A stretch of 64,000 bases of DNA from Rapana venosa (Eukaryota; Mollusca; Gastropoda; Neogastropoda; Muricidae): NCBI GenBank assembly GCA_028751875.1, contig CM054165.1:23503170-23567169 (forward strand), read 5' to 3'. The position numbers were made by a program, and so were the translations under genes. Below are positions 42,601 to 54,384 of the stretch, one piece after another. The stretch's first letter is position 1. Every line of letters begins with the position of its first letter. Below the pieces are notes generated by a model. That model saw only the letters and a program-made list of their open reading frames with translations. It did not search any database and had not been told where the DNA came from.

Positions 42601-43530
42601 TATAAGAGGTTTGCTTTTCATCTGAAGAAAGAGAAGGAGAGACAGGAGAAGAGAAGAGGCTTTGTTGGCAGCCTTTTTGAATGACCATTGTATTTTGTCC
42701 CCGGTAAAGGTTTGATTTGAGTACTCTGGTTGGGTTTGTTTCTCCATCGATGATTCCATTTATAGACATTTCAACTTTTGGAATATTCCATGTGGTTATT
42801 ATTTGCTCAACGCTGCCTGTCGTTGTTTTTGCATTATTTCATTGTTTTTGTATCCAGCAGCATCAGTTGATTACAGTGTTAACAACCCCCCCCAAAATCA
42901 AATCAACAACAACAAGACCCAAAACCTCATGCAACTGATGTTAAAACTTGACATTATTTGACATTACTTGACATTGTGTTTGCTTCCCAGTTTATTTTGC
43001 TACTGTACAGAACATCTGTTTCCTTATGTATAGTGCTTTAGTATTCTTTTGGTTTTCCAAGTTGTATTAATTTTTGCCTTTTACCTTTTACATTTTTAAA
43101 ATTCGTATTCAGATTTTTAAAAAACCCAAATCAATGATGCAAAAACTTGAAATGTTAAGCAAAAAATTTGTTTTATACTTGATGGTTTTCTTAATTCCCT
43201 CTCTTTTTATTCAGCGTAATCTTACAGAAATGGCTGCCAGGTGTGGTGATTTGCTTTGTCCGTTTTCTTTCCCATTTTGTTGACACAGGAATCTGCCTGT
43301 TTCTTTGTTCCAATTTTTGGTGTTGTTTTTTTAAAACATTTTTTATAAAAAACGAAACTCTTTTGGAAGCAGTTTTCTTTAAACCATTACGCACGCTGTT
43401 ATCACGAGGCATTGACTTTTCTTCTTTTTTTGGTTGGTTCCTTTTCTGCTTTTAATCCTATTTGCTTTGAAAATGTGAAGGAAAGATAATAATGTTGACA
43501 GATAAACTATCATGTCCCAGTGTGTTGAGT
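42600..43530. other. No feature recognised
   Basis: AT-rich sequence with short frames lacking coding features. Confidence 0.4.
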
Positions 43531-43534
43531 AGGG

Positions 43535-43910
43535 GGGACGGGGTAGCCTGGTGGTCAAAGTGACTTGCTCGTGATCTGCTGACCCAGGTTCGATTCTTGT
43601 TCAAGAGGATTTTTCCTCTGGAGTTAACATCAGTGCCGACTCCACTCTCCCCAAAAGTCCTTCGGATGAGACTATAAGCCGAGGTCCCGTGTGTGAACGC
43701 ATGGAGAACATCTTGCGCACATGTTAAAACCAGTTCTGCTTTTTGTAAGAGTAGGCCATTGTGTACCGGTGGGAGTGGATGACAATATTTACAAAACTGA
43801 ATGAAAATGAAGAAAAGTCCAGTTCGGAAGTGTGCGGTGGTTCAAATCCTGTTTGGACCCAAAAAATTTCCCCCCATCCATTAAGACCATGAGTGGTGGT
43901 CTGGGCGTTA

Positions 43911-43941
<31 letters not shown>

Positions 43942-44265
43942 CGTGTGTTACACAAAATTATTCAGCGCATGTAAAAGAAACCTCCGCAACAAGAGAGTTG
44001 TCCCTGGCAAAATTCTTAGAAAAAAAGTCAGTCTGATAGGGAAACAAATACAGTTGCGGACAGGAAAGAAAATAATAATGGGTGGCGCTGCTCTTGTGGC
44101 GATGTGCTCTCCCTATGAAGAGCAGCCCGAATTTCACGCAGAGAAATCTGCCATGACTTAAAGTGGTATAAATAAATAAATAAATAAACTGCATACACAC
44201 GGGGACTGGATGTAAAAAAGCACATGAGTGCTTATCTTCATTATCCTCAGAATAAAAGAACAAGA
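43535..44265 (+). mobile_element. Family 2 SINE interrupted by a family 6 SINE
   Basis: The family 2 head GGACGGGGTAGCCTGGTGGT and B box CCAGGTTCGATTCTTGTTC (43535-43605) run to TTTACAAAACTG at 43800. Family 6 then occupies about 43803-44188 (GTGCGGTGGTTCAAATCCTG to TGACTTAAAGTGGTATAAAT). Family 2 resumes at AACTGCATACACACGGGGAC. AAACTG flanks both sides as a short target-site duplication. Confidence 0.9.
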
Positions 44266-44269
44266 GTAA

Positions 44270-45235
44270 TAGGAAACACGACCAAGCTTGTTCAGTTGGT
44301 CCCTGTAGTCGGCTTTCAGATCTTGTCGTCTCGTTTACGATTTCAGAATTTTTGTTCCAAAATTTGTAGGTAACAATGGGACCTATTCATGGCATTCCAT
44401 TTTGTGTGTTATTTGCTTTTCTTATATAGTTTCAACAACAACAACAATAACAAAACCATTGAAAAAGAAATCTTGCATGAAAAGTTTGTGCCTAGCACTC
44501 GGAAAGGTTGGGACTGTTAGGGAGCAAGGGAAATGATTTGCGATGTATTCTGTGTGTCGTAGAACGAGTGAGGAGAGAAGAGGTGGACGGGAGACGTGGA
44601 AACCAAAAATATCAAAAGGAATAAATGCGATGTCCTGAAATCGGGAGTGGAACAGTGATGATGCGAGTTATGAACGATCTGTGTCAGTGTGAACTTTATA
44701 TAGTGTTAGGTGTTCCTCAGTTTAACCTTTTCCCTACGGGTAACCCGCTATAGGGTAACCAACCATCTACTAACCCTTCCCTCCGTATCACCCACTACTG
44801 GGTTACCGTAGCATACAAATGTACACAGTGCACGTGTACGGGGAAAGAGGGGTTCTCTCCCTTAAAGTCGGGATTCTCTCCCTTAATGTCGGGATTCTCT
44901 CCCTTAATGTCAGGATTGTGTCAACACCCTGGGGGTCTCTCAGAATATCCACCCTGTCTCACTCATCCCACCTGGGACTCACCGTCAGACTGTAAGCACA
45001 CACTGGATGAAAAGTTTGCGTGGGTGACTGTTTTTCAGGTTCCTCGCCCATATAGGCAACCATACTCCAACTTCAGAGGATTTCTTTTCTCCTTGAAAGA
45101 GTTTTTTTGTCACGGCAGGAGACAATCTGAACACGGCATTTCAAAGCGTAGCAACATTGTCACGAACAACCCTGGCACTTAGCTGACCTCCGTGACTGAC
45201 TCCAGATTTGACCTGGGCCGGTGTGAGGGCTGAGA
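44270..45235. other. Gene-free stretch with a short 23-bp repeat
   Basis: GTCGGGATTCTCTCCCTTAA occurs in about three or four tandem copies at 44850-44918. Just before, GGGTAACCCGCTATAGGGTAACC and ACTACTGGGTTACC form short related strings. Confidence 0.6.
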
Positions 45236-45237
45236 GA

Positions 45238-45622
45238 GTCGGTCACTGTCAACCAGTCTCTGTCAATCAACCACTGTCAATCAACCACTGTCAATCAGTC
45301 ACTATCAGCAGTCACTGTCAATCAATAACTGTCAAATTCTGTCAATCAATCACTGTCCAGCAGTCACTGTCAATCAGCAGTCACTGTCAATCAGTTCAAC
45401 CCTTGTCATTTACTGTCAATCAGTCACTGTCAATCAGCAGTCACTGTCAATCAATAACTGTCAAATCCTGTCAATCAATTACTGTCAATCAGTCACTGTC
45501 AATCAGCAGTCACTGTCAATCAGTCACTGTCACTCAATTACTGTAAATCAGTCACTGTAAATCAGTCACTGTCAATCAGCAGTCACTGTCAATTAGCAGT
45601 CACTGTCAATCAGTCACTGTAG
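45238..45622 (+). repeat. 14/17-bp minisatellite
   Basis: Units of CACTGTCAATCAGT and CACTGTCAATCAGCAGT, about 25 in all. Open frames are repeat translations. Confidence 0.95.
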
Positions 45623-45714
45623 TCTTTGTGAACATGTGAAAAGAAAACATTTGTAAGATTTGTTTGAATAGACTGGGAAGGCAGAAAATAAGCAGGATCT
45701 CTCTCTCTCTGCTT

Positions 45715-46110
45715 TCCCTTTCCATGAGGGTGCATAGTTCCTGGTCTTCTCCTGTGCTTGTCATTTTGCAGGAGGTCTGCCCGCTGGCCTCAGCTGAGAC
45801 ATTGCGACTTCAGAGCAGCTCGTTTTTTATACAGGCTGCATGCTGGGTATGTTTGGGTTTCCAAAACCCGCTGAACACCGACATAAGTTACAGGATCTTT
45901 AATGTGCATATTTGATCTGATTTTCTGCATGTATATATACATGAAGGGAATTAAAACACTAGCAGGTCTGCACATGAAGTTGACCTGGGAGATTGTGAAA
46001 ATCCCCCTACCCCTAATTCACTAGATGCCACCTAGATTTGAACCCACAACTTCATGGACCCGTGGAAGTTGAATGTCTTAACCACTCGGTTATAGCAACC
46101 CTTGTAGCAA
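45715..46110 (-). mobile_element. tRNA-derived SINE, family 5, full length
   Basis: On minus the head reads GGTTGCTATAACCGAGTGGT (A box), then GTTGTGGGTTCAAATCTAGG (B box), at about 46028-46105. The body passes GGTCAACTTCATGTGCAGAC and a tail with CAAACATACCCAGCATGCAG. The head resembles a Leu/Ser-type tRNA, with a long spacing between boxes. Confidence 0.9.
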
Positions 46111-46156
46111 CCCTTGAACACAGACCTGAAAAGTAAAAGCACAATTCAATCTCTAA

Positions 46157-46157
<1 letters not shown>

Positions 46158-46200
<43 letters not shown>
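46158..46200. repeat. CT microsatellite
   Basis: CT run of about 42 bases. Confidence 0.95.
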
Positions 46201-46201
<1 letters not shown>

Positions 46202-46431
46202 ACTCGCACATACACAAAGGAAAAGGTGGTGTGTTTTTTAATCCTCAAAATGTTTGGACATAAGGAAAGGAATGACATCAATCAACGATAAAAAGTCGGT
46301 TCCCGATCCACAACCATCACAGAAGAAAATTAACATGGCCAATATTTTTCCACAACAACAACAACAATGAAATCCACCTTGCCCTGCTAACGGAATGTTG
46401 TGAAGACAAAACCCACATCCCAAATATTATG

Positions 46432-46680
46432 TAACGTAAAACAAGATGTACTGCCATATCTCTCTTCTCTTCTCTTGCGACTCTTAAAGTAAAACAAGAT
46501 GTACTCTCATATCTCTCTTCTTTTGTGACTCTTAAAGTAAAACAAGATGTACTCTCATATCTCTCTTCTTTTGTGACTCTTAAAGTAAAACAAGATGTAC
46601 TCTCATATCTTTCTTCTCTTGCGACTCTTAAAGTGAAACAAGATGTACTCTCATATCTCTCTTCTCTTCTCTTGTGACTC
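46432..46680. repeat. 48-bp minisatellite, five units
   Basis: TAAAGTAAAACAAGATGTAC followed by TCTCATATCTCTCTTCTTTT recurs every 48-54 bases. Because 48 is a multiple of three, the minus strand stays open over the array. Confidence 0.95.
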
Positions 46681-47065
46681 AACTCCTTGAGGAGTGGTTG
46701 GGGCACTGCCCTGCACTGCACTGAACTTTTCAGGCCGTGTCACTTGGACAAGTTGAACCTGGTGGAGCCAATCCAGGTAGAGGGTGCATGCTGGGTATGT
46801 TTGTGCTTCTTTGAAACACTGACATGAATTAAAGGATCTTTCAAGCGCATATTTGATCTCCTGCATGCGTATATATATACATAAAGAAAACTAAGGCAAT
46901 AGCAGGTCTGCACTTTGTGGTGATCCAGGAAATCGTTAACAAAAAAAGATTCCCACCCTTATTTCATAAGCTGCCGCAGCTGAGATTCAAACCCACAGTT
47001 TCATGGACAGACAGGACTGAAGTCAAACAGTCTTAACCACTCGGCTATAGCGGCCTGTCGGTCAG
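46681..47065 (-). mobile_element. tRNA-derived SINE, family 5
   Basis: On minus, GCCGCTATAGCCGAGTGGTT and GTGGGTTTGAATCTCAGC are head boxes (46980-47055). The tail GCATGCTGGGTATGTTT lies at 46786. Confidence 0.88.
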
Positions 47066-47069
47066 TCAT

Positions 47070-47362
47070 ACCACCCATGGAAAACAACATCCAGAAAGGA
47101 ATCAATTCCAACTGAATTTTCTGTCTGAAAACTCCCTCATCTCATCTCATCTCATATTCTGCTGTGGTTGGGGTGGGGGAGAAGGGGGAGAGCAAAGTCA
47201 TGGACAACTCTTAACCTCAAACTGTAAAGTGTACACAGAGTAGCTGCCCTTGAATTAGGTGGCAGCACCACCACCAGGCTGCACTGTCAATCAATAAGGT
47301 AAAAAAAAAAAAAGAATAGATATAAAACATCAAGATAACTAACTCTAGATGATATGTTTACC

Positions 47363-47435
<73 letters not shown>

Positions 47436-48390
47436 ATATATATTATGTGTGTGGGGGTTTGAGTTAGTGTGTTAATCAAATAAAACTGTGATAGAGTCAA
47501 AACACAAATCTGGCATTTCCTTTGCTGCCTATTTAAACGCAAAAAATCCCTAAACACACACATCACCACCCCCTAAAACAACCCCAAAAAACACAACCCC
47601 TGCCCCCCCCCCCCTCCAAAAAAAAAAAAGACCAGCACCCCCCTCCCATCCCTCAACATCCCCCCCCTGCCCCTCCCCCCCCCCTCAAACAATCAACAAC
47701 AACAAAACAGTATGACAACAGACATCTTCCATTGCTCTCTGTATTCCGTTCTTCACATCTTTCCCTGATCACTCCAAGTTACAGACTGGCAGCATTCCCT
47801 CTCTCCTCCTCTCCCTTCACTCCATAGGAGTGGTTAGGGCACTGCACTACATCTTCCGGGCTGTGTCTCCAGGGCAAGTTGAACCTGGTGGAGACCATCC
47901 CTCTCCATATGCACAATGACTTGCCTTGACTTGACAATGTGCACATTACGTCTAACATCAAATCAAAAAACACATCCACAACTACACATCTACAAAGTTA
48001 AAACATGTTAACCGAAGAAAGATGAAATGACCAACACTACTACACACTTGTTAAGTTCTCAAATTTCAAATGATGAAAGAAGAGAATTACAAACACTGCT
48101 GCTATATACGTTTGAAGTCTAATCTATGAAAGATACAATGACAACCTCAATGTTCTCACATTTTAACGAAAGACAGATCCCCTATGATGAAATGCAGCTT
48201 CTTAAACAGTGGTGGAGGGATGGGGGAGGGGGGGAGGGAGGGAGGAGGATATCACATACACAAAAATCTCACTGTTGGTGAACCTTGGAGCTCTAGCTAA
48301 GGAACAACAAAATTAAAATTAAAGAACAAAAAAAAGACAAAACACCATTACACATCAGCAAAGTTTTAACATTTCATCCAGTGAAAGACA
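47070..48390. other. Gene-free stretch with TA, C and G tracts
   Basis: TA run of about 60 bases (47367-47431), C-rich homopolymers at 47600-47690, a G-rich tract at 48215-48250, and a family 5 tail fragment at 47818-47910 (AGTTGAACCTGGTGGAGACC). Nothing coding recognised. Confidence 0.6.
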
Positions 48391-48394
48391 ACTC

Positions 48395-48910
48395 CTCGTT
48401 CCCTCCGCTCTGCTGCACATACCCTGTGCTTATGAACACTTAGATTCAACCAATCCACCATCGGCCATTGCTCTTTATTTCTGGTCCATCCATCTGGAAT
48501 GACCTCCCCCTCTCTCTTTGCCAAAAGCCTACTTACGACATTTTAAAATCCAGCCTCAAGACATTTATTTTAAACCTAAGATTCTTCCCTCCTGTTTCAC
48601 CTCATATGTGTCCCTGACCTTGACAGCTGAAATCCCCGGCACCCTGTCAAAAGTGAATAACCTTTATGTGTGTGTCAGTGTGTGTGTGTGTGTGTGTGTG
48701 TGTGCCTGCGTGGGTGTGTGTGCGTGCGTGCGCGCGCGCGCGTGTGTGTGTGGACGTGTGTGCACACATGTGTGTGTGTATACATTTGAATTTGTAAAAA
48801 CTATTAATTGTGACTAGTTGCATGTGAAAGAGTAGGTTGAATGCAAGCGCTTTGATTTGTGTTTTTGCAAGATATAGCGCTATATAAATTCCATTTATTA
48901 TTGTTATTAA
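48395..48910 (+). mobile_element. 5'-truncated L2/CR1-like LINE 3' end, family 3
   Basis: Encodes degraded SGPSIWNDLPLSLCQKPTYD-like sequence at 48478-48540 and KSSLKTFI-like sequence, then a TG run. The tail AAGCGCTTTGATTTGTGTTT and ATATAGCGCTATATAAATTC follows, with an ATT end. Confidence 0.88.
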
Positions 48911-49104
48911 AGACAACATGACAACCACTACCACACACTTACCAAAATCCTAACACTTCAAGCAGCGAAAGACAACACAACAATCACCGTCACAAAGTTG
49001 TAAAGTTGTACGCAACATTCCACCCCCCCCCCCCATGACAGACACCAGTCCTGACCAAACTGTGAAGGGGTGTGTGGAATGTGACTGTGTCAAAAGCCTG
49101 CACC

Positions 49105-49337
49105 CCTTCGGATTAGACTATAAACCGAGGCCCCGTGTGCGAATGCATGCAGAACATCTTGCGCACACGTTAAATCCTGTTCCGCTTTTCGGAAGAGTAG
49201 GCCATTGTGTGCAGGTGGAAACATGACAAAATTTACAAAACCGCATACACACGGGGACTGGATGTAAAAAAGCACATGAGTGCTTATTCCATTATCCTTG
49301 ATATAAAAGAATAAATAAATAAAAATAAATAAATACA
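49105..49337 (+). mobile_element. Family 2 SINE without head
   Basis: Begins at the core TTCGGATTAGACTATAAACC and ends in an AAATA tail. Confidence 0.9.
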
Positions 49338-50013
49338 GGCTCCTGAACACACCAAACACACAAACAAGCTTTTTAGACAGAAAAACCCCCCTGGTTTCCA
49401 AAATATGCTCTCTTTGTGTGTGCGTGTGTGCTTGCGCGTGCGTGTGTGTGCACGCATGCACATGTGCTCACACATACATGCATGCGTGCGTGTGCGCGAT
49501 TGTGCATGCATGTACTCATGTGTCATATATGCACGCACATATATGTCGTACAGTGTGGTCCACACATGTGTACATTCATATGCACACACATGCATGACGA
49601 GACACCAACACAACTTTAGTACACCACTGTTTTCTCCTTACTTAACAAAAATCCAGAAAATGTGGTCTCCACATTTAAAAAAAACACACCAAAACAAACC
49701 TTCAAATGTTCATCACACGAAACTACACCAAAGCTTTTACGTCACACCGCCTTTCCTCCCTCACCACACACCTAACATCTACTTTTGCATAACGTGTTCC
49801 TGTTGATATGGGTCAAGATGTCCAGCAACATTGTTAACAGTGTTGTTTTTTGTTACACGTTCACATCAACCAACCCCTGATTGCCAACCACCAACATTTT
49901 GCATAACATGTTCCTGTTGACACGGGTCAGACGACCAGCAACGTTGTCGTCGTTTTTTGTTACACATCCCCATCAGCCAGCTCCATGATCGCCAACATCC
50001 TCCTGAACACAGG
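49338..50013 (-). other. Region downstream of the FNDC3-like stop, probable 3' UTR
   Basis: TG/CA-rich at 49415-49600, otherwise unassigned. TTTTTTGTTACACGTTCACA at 49845 and TTTTTTGTTACACATCCCCA at 49953 show a ~108-bp tandem duplication (49800-49975) that also repeats GTTCCTGTTGA. No clear polyadenylation signal was chosen. Confidence 0.5.
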
Positions 50014-50403
50014 TCAGCTTGACCCAGCTTGTGGCGGGGACGTCCCAGAGGGGCCTGAGACAGGAGAACTGCCGATGTACGCCATCACCTGCTGAGCAAC
50101 TACCGCCACCACCACCGCCACCACCACCAGCACCGTCACAATCACCAGCGCCCACTGTTCGTCGCTCCACGCTTTTCCCTGCACTGTCGGGGATGCTGAC
50201 TCCTTGCTCCTTTTGTCGTCAGAGGCTGAGAGAGGCTGGGTGGAGGAGGAGGAGGAGGAGGAGGGGGTGGTGAAGGGGACCAGGGAGGAGAAGGGGCCGG
50301 AGGAACCGTCGCTGCTCTCTCGCGTGGCGAACACGCGCAGCTGATAGCGCGTGTCTGGCTCCAGCCCTTGTAAGGTGTGGTGGGTGTCTGGGCCTGTGTA
50401 GAC
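50014..50403 (-). CDS. FNDC3-like terminal exon: half FN3 domain and membrane anchor
   Basis: A 390-bp exon. The acceptor on minus is GTTACCAACAG|GTC and the stop TGA is at 50014-50016. The first 47 residues (VYTGPDTHHTLQGLEPDTRY onward) are the second half of a fibronectin III domain, ending LVPFTTP. A Ser-rich linker follows, then a basic KRSKE patch. A 22-residue hydrophobic helix rich in Val (about exon residues 84-105, WALVIVTVLVVVAVVVAVVA) is followed by 24 mostly polar residues. One helix near the C-terminus suggests a tail-anchored protein with its FN3 domains in the cytosol, as proposed for FNDC3 proteins; topology is inferred. Confidence 0.88.
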   Translation of the reverse strand, partial: VYTGPDTHHTLQGLEPDTRYQLRVFATRESSDGSSGPFSSLVPFTTPSSSSSSSTQPLSASDDKRSKESASPTVQGKAWSDEQWALVIVTVLVVVAVVVAVVAQQVMAYIGSSPVSGPSGTSPPQAGSS

Positions 50404-50576
50404 CTGTTGGTAACACACAACAACAACTATCTTTAAAATGGGTTTTCAAAACTAAAAAACAAACAACAACAAAAGAAAGTAGACTGAAAAAGATGGTGCT
50501 CTGTGATCTGCATGCAAGTGAGACCCATTAAAAAGAAGAAGATGGTGGTAAGACCAATCCTGGTCATAAAACCTAC

Positions 50577-50910
50577 TGGACTTCCCCGTGGGGATGCCAG
50601 GGGCCTGTCAATACAAACAGCATCCCCACCTTCTGGAAATTCTGTGCTTGGACTTCCCTCTTTTCTATCCATCCCTCTGTTTCTGCCTTGTTCCTTTTCT
50701 TCCTGTCACTTCCTTCTTATCTATTCCCTGCCTTCTTGGTCCATTCTCCTGCCTTTTTTCCCAGGACAGACTTAAAAGATTTTCTTCCCCATACGAAGTC
50801 GGATGTGCAAGGCCTGACTTGTCAGGCGCTTAATGGCAGCACAACGTGCTTTCGCTTATATGACAGATAAAAATAGTTGCTGTCTGAGTGTCTGATGAAG
50901 AAGAAACCTA
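50577..50910 (+). mobile_element. Family 1 repeat, full length
   Basis: From GGACTTCCCCGTGGGGATGC to GTGTCTGATGAAGAAGAA. This is the cleanest copy and defines the family: GC-rich 5' end, CTTCC-rich middle, CTTGTCAGGCGCTTAATGGC block and GAA tail. Confidence 0.9.
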
Positions 50911-51775
50911 CTGGATGTGCTTCGTAAAAACAAGTATAGGCACATACAAAAAGTCTTTTTCCCTACTAAGAGAAATCTGTTTCATTAAAAGAGATTTTCA
51001 CTGAAAGTATCTGAAACAGGCAGGAATGACTTGAGACTTTCAGTGTGGTCAATGACCATTACATCTGCATAAAAATCATCAGGCCAAGAAAATCTGTTTA
51101 ATTTCAGAAATGTCTCTTTCATTGAAGGTATTATTCAGAAACTAGTCGCCCTCATCAGAGGTCCTGGAGGTGACTGACGTGGTAGTATCTTACACCAAGT
51201 TACTCCTTATTATTCAGAATAGCCAACTATTCTTGTGGCCTGTTAAAACTGCCACTGAAAGACGATTATAAAAGGGGAAAAGCTCAAAATATATGTTGCA
51301 CACTCTGCCCCCCACCCCCACAGAAAATAGGGAAAAAAATAAAGAGTTTGTAAATCCTTGTGCCCTATGATTTGGGGAATCTATCATGGAATACAAAGGA
51401 GGTCATAAGGTTTGTGTCCAGCCAAGAGGTCAGTCTGATCTTAACTGGACAATAACCAAAACATTGCCATAAACAGCGCAAGTACAGGCATTAACAAAAA
51501 ATTGAATACAGTGGCTCACACTTGGATCTACAAGAGACACAAATCCCTACTTACCCCCCCCCCCCCCCCCAAAATTTATTGTTCAGAAAACAGCAGTGAA
51601 GAAAAAAAGAACAAGCGCAGGTAACCAATCACAACTTCTCCATAGTTTTGACAATGATTTATCAAAACTTCAAACAAGAAACATTCTATCTGACATAGGC
51701 AGGACAGGTCAAGATTTTATACAACGTGGTCTAAATCAATAACATCCACAGACAACAATCAGGCAGCGTGTTTCA
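50911..51775 (-). other. Intron, no feature recognised
   Basis: Unassigned AT-rich sequence. A C run is at 51556-51571. Confidence 0.45.
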
Positions 51776-51777
51776 CA

Positions 51778-51847
51778 TAATAATAATAATAATAATGTAT
51801 GGAATTTATATAGCGCTGAATCTTGTAAAGCAACAAATCAAAGCGCT
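51778..51847 (-). mobile_element. Solo family 3 LINE tail, inverted
   Basis: AATAATAATAATAATGTATG, AATTTATATAGCGCTGAATC and CAACAAATCAAAGCGCT, the mirror of the tail at 12566. Confidence 0.85.
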
Positions 51848-51979
51848 CCTGTAAAACTGTAAAATGTCAGGTAACCACTCAGCTAAAGCGTGCATCAGAC
51901 CAGACACAAACCCAACACCTTTCACACTTCATCCAGGACCATTACCGCTGCACTGCAGATCCTCCTAAGGTGCCATGCA

Positions 51980-52350
51980 GAGTTCTGACAGACGCTATGC
52001 CCAGTGGTTAACACTGTTTCAATCCTACAGGTCCACGAAGTCCTGGGTTTGAATCTCGGCAACAGCATCTGATGAATTAAGGGGTGGATATTTTTATGAT
52101 CTTCCAGGTCAACTTCAAGTGCAGACCTGCCAGTGTCTTAACTCTGTGTATATACACATATGCAGAAGAACAATGAACAATAAACAAATTTTATTTATAG
52201 AGGGTTATAGAATAAGCATAACAATAGCTTTTTTACATCCAGCCTCTGTGAAAAAAGTGTGAAGAAGATCAAATATGCACGTTAAAGCTCAAGCGTTTGG
52301 TGCGTTACGGAAACACCAACATACCCAGCATACATCCCTGAAGTCAGAAT
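51980..52350 (+). mobile_element. tRNA-derived SINE, family 5, with an insert
   Basis: The A box GCTATGCCCAGTGGTTAACA and B box CTGGGTTTGAATCTCGGC are at 51993-52059. CAGGTCAACTTCAAGTGCAG follows. A family 2-like tail remnant (52165-52255, TTTTTTACATCCAGCCTCTG) sits inside, before AACATACCCAGCATACATCC. Confidence 0.82.
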
Positions 52351-52463
52351 GCGGCTACCTTCATGGTGGGCAAAAATGGTGGCATACACAAAACCTCCCC
52401 ACTGATGAACCTCAGAGCTCTAGACAAGGAACACCAAAAAAGAAAAAAGAAAATGCAGCGTAC

Positions 52464-52597
52464 CTGTCTGAAGTCATGGTCCCCTGACTGCGTCTGCTGC
52501 AGCTGCAGGACGTAGGTCAAAGGGTCAAGGTCATGGCCGCGACATTCCGACCAGTCCACAGAACAGGACGTCTGCTCCACCTTCCTGACATGCAGAC
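52464..52597 (-). CDS. FNDC3-like exon: first half of the last FN3 domain
   Basis: A 134-bp exon on minus, acceptor GGTGTGCAG|GTC, donor AGACAG|GTACGC. With one base from the previous exon it reads GLHVRKVEQTSCSVDWSECR, then DPLTYVLQLQQTQ and DHDFRQ. The Trp of VDW is the conserved core Trp of FN3 strand B. Exit phase 0, continuing with VYTG in the terminal exon. Splitting each FN3 domain before the VYTG strand recurs in this gene. Confidence 0.88.
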
Positions 52598-52664
52598 CTG
52601 CACACCCCAGCACAACACTGAGGTATTTACTTTACTTACTTTATTTATTTTACTTTATTTATTT

Positions 52665-52912
52665 ATTCATGGGCAGCATCGAGCGTGGTTACCATTTGGA
52701 TGGGTGATGGCTTGCACAAATAGGCTTCAGTACAGTTCCCCCAGTTCACCCAGCTGTCAATGGGTACCTGCCCTCTTTAGGGTCAGGGAAGGTAAAGCAG
52801 TGAGGGAGAGAGGAGATGGGCGCCGCCCTCAATACGCTGGCCCTAGAGAAGTGAGGTCTCTGACGCCTCGCTCCCCTTTGACCTTATAGGTTATGGAACA
52901 CCTTTATCTTTT
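52665..52912 (+). mobile_element. 5S-rRNA-derived SINE, family 4
   Basis: GGGCAGCATCGAGCGTGGTT and ACCATTTGGATGGGTGATGG (52671-52710) resemble the 5S promoter. The body and the end ATAGGTTATGGAACACCTTT are complete. Confidence 0.85.
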
Positions 52913-53075
52913 TTAAACTTTAAGTCACTGCAGATTTCTCCGCATGAAATTTGGGCTGCTCTTCCCCAGGGAGAGCACATTGCTACAAGAGCAGCGCCAC
53001 CCTTTTTTTTTTTCTTTTCCTGTCTGCAACAGTATTTGTTTCCCTATAGATCAGAGTGGCTTTTTTTACCCTGCC
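52913..53075 (-). mobile_element. Family 6 SINE 3' fragment
   Basis: TTAAGTCACTGCAGATTTCT, GAGAGCACATTGCTACAAGA, GCAGCGCCACCC and TCTGCAACAGTATTTGTTTC. It is cut off after the AGAGTGGC block. Confidence 0.82.
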
Positions 53076-53299
53076 ACATGAAAGTGTGGCTGTACATTTG
53101 GGGTACTGTATTTTATACCCAAGTCATTTTTTTTCATTGTTTATTCATTCTTTTATTTTGAGGATAATGTAATTTTCATTTTTAAAAAAACAAACCAACA
53201 ACACAGGTTAAGATGGGGGAGGGGTGGGATGGGGAAGGGAAAGCAAATGGAAAGAAAAAAGAAAAATGGATAAACTGTATGTTATTTCACATCCTGTCC

Positions 53300-53695
53300 C
53301 CTCTCCTGTCTTCTGGCCATTGGCGTTGCTCTTTCTCTGTTTCTGGTCCATCGATCTGGAATGACCTCCCTCTCTCCCTTCGCCAAAAGCCTTCTTATGA
53401 AGCTTTTAAATCCAGCCTCAAGACACATTTATTTCAAACCTAAGATTCTCCCCTCTTGTTCCATCTTAATCTTGTCCCTGCCCTCAACAGCAAAAACCCC
53501 ATCACCCTGCCGAAGTGTATAACCTTTATGTGTGTGGGCGTGCATGCGTGTGAGTGTATACATTTGAATTTGTAAAAATTATTAATTGTAACTGGCTGCA
53601 TGTGAATGAGTGGGATGAACGAAAGCGCTTTGATTTGGGTTTTTTCAAGATATGGCGCTATGTAAATTCCATGTATTATTATTATAATACATGAA
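53300..53695 (+). mobile_element. 5'-truncated L2/CR1-like LINE 3' end, family 3
   Basis: The frame RCSFSVSGPSIWNDLPLSLR, then KPSYEAFKSSLKTHLFQT, at 53318-53440 is intact. It ends at a stop, TG-containing 3' UTR, tail AAAGCGCTTTGATTTGGG, ATGGCGCTATGTAAATTCC and an ATT run. Confidence 0.9.
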
Positions 53696-53717
53696 GATGT
53701 TCACATGACATTAACAC

Positions 53718-54240
53718 AGCTGTCAGTTTCTCCTACTCTCAGCTGCTATACATTCCATTCCATCCCAGCCCAGCTGGTGCTATTTATAGTATCAGGAACT
53801 GACCCCCACACTTGGACTTCTTGGTAATAGGAAGGGGTGCGCTAATTTTAGCACTGGGCTCTAGACCCTTGTTATTCTTTTTGATCGAGGATAACGGAAT
53901 AAGCACTTATGTCCTTTTTTTTTACATCCAGTCCCCGTATGTATGCAATTTTGTAAATTGTCATCTGTTCCCACCAGCACACAATGGCCTACTCTTACCA
54001 AAAGTGGAAAAGGTTTTTAGCGTGTGCGCAAGATGTTCTGCGTGCGTTCGCACACGGGGCCTCGGTCTATAGTGTCATCCGAAGGACTTTTGGGGAGAGT
54101 GGAATCTGCACTGATGTTAACTCCTGGGGAAAATATCCCCTTGAAAGGGAATCGAACCGGGGTTGTCAGATTGCGAGCGCAATGTTCTGACCACTAGGCT
54201 ATCCCGTCCTCTTTGACTGAGTTATGCTGGATTTGTGTGC
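53718..54240 (-). mobile_element. Family 7 repeat interrupted by a family 2 SINE
   Basis: The family 7 halves 53718-53868 and 54210-54240 (GACTGAGTTATGCTGGATTT) are contiguous in the copy at 38085. Family 2 (minus) fills the gap with head boxes AGCCTAGTGGTCAGAAC and GGTTCGATTCCCTTTC on its own strand. Confidence 0.82.
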
Positions 54241-54384
54241 AGTGACATACATGCACCACAGGCCACACATAACCCCCCCCCCCCCTACACACACACACAC
54301 AAACTGTAAGTCCACTTTTATACTCGAGGTTACCTTACATCTGGCTGTTTTGTTGTTATTCCTACCTTTTGTTATTTTGTATTT

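Noticed and set aside
45238..45622. Evenly spaced repeats resembling a CRISPR array
   Set aside because: No unique spacers, and the genome is eukaryotic; it is a tandem minisatellite.
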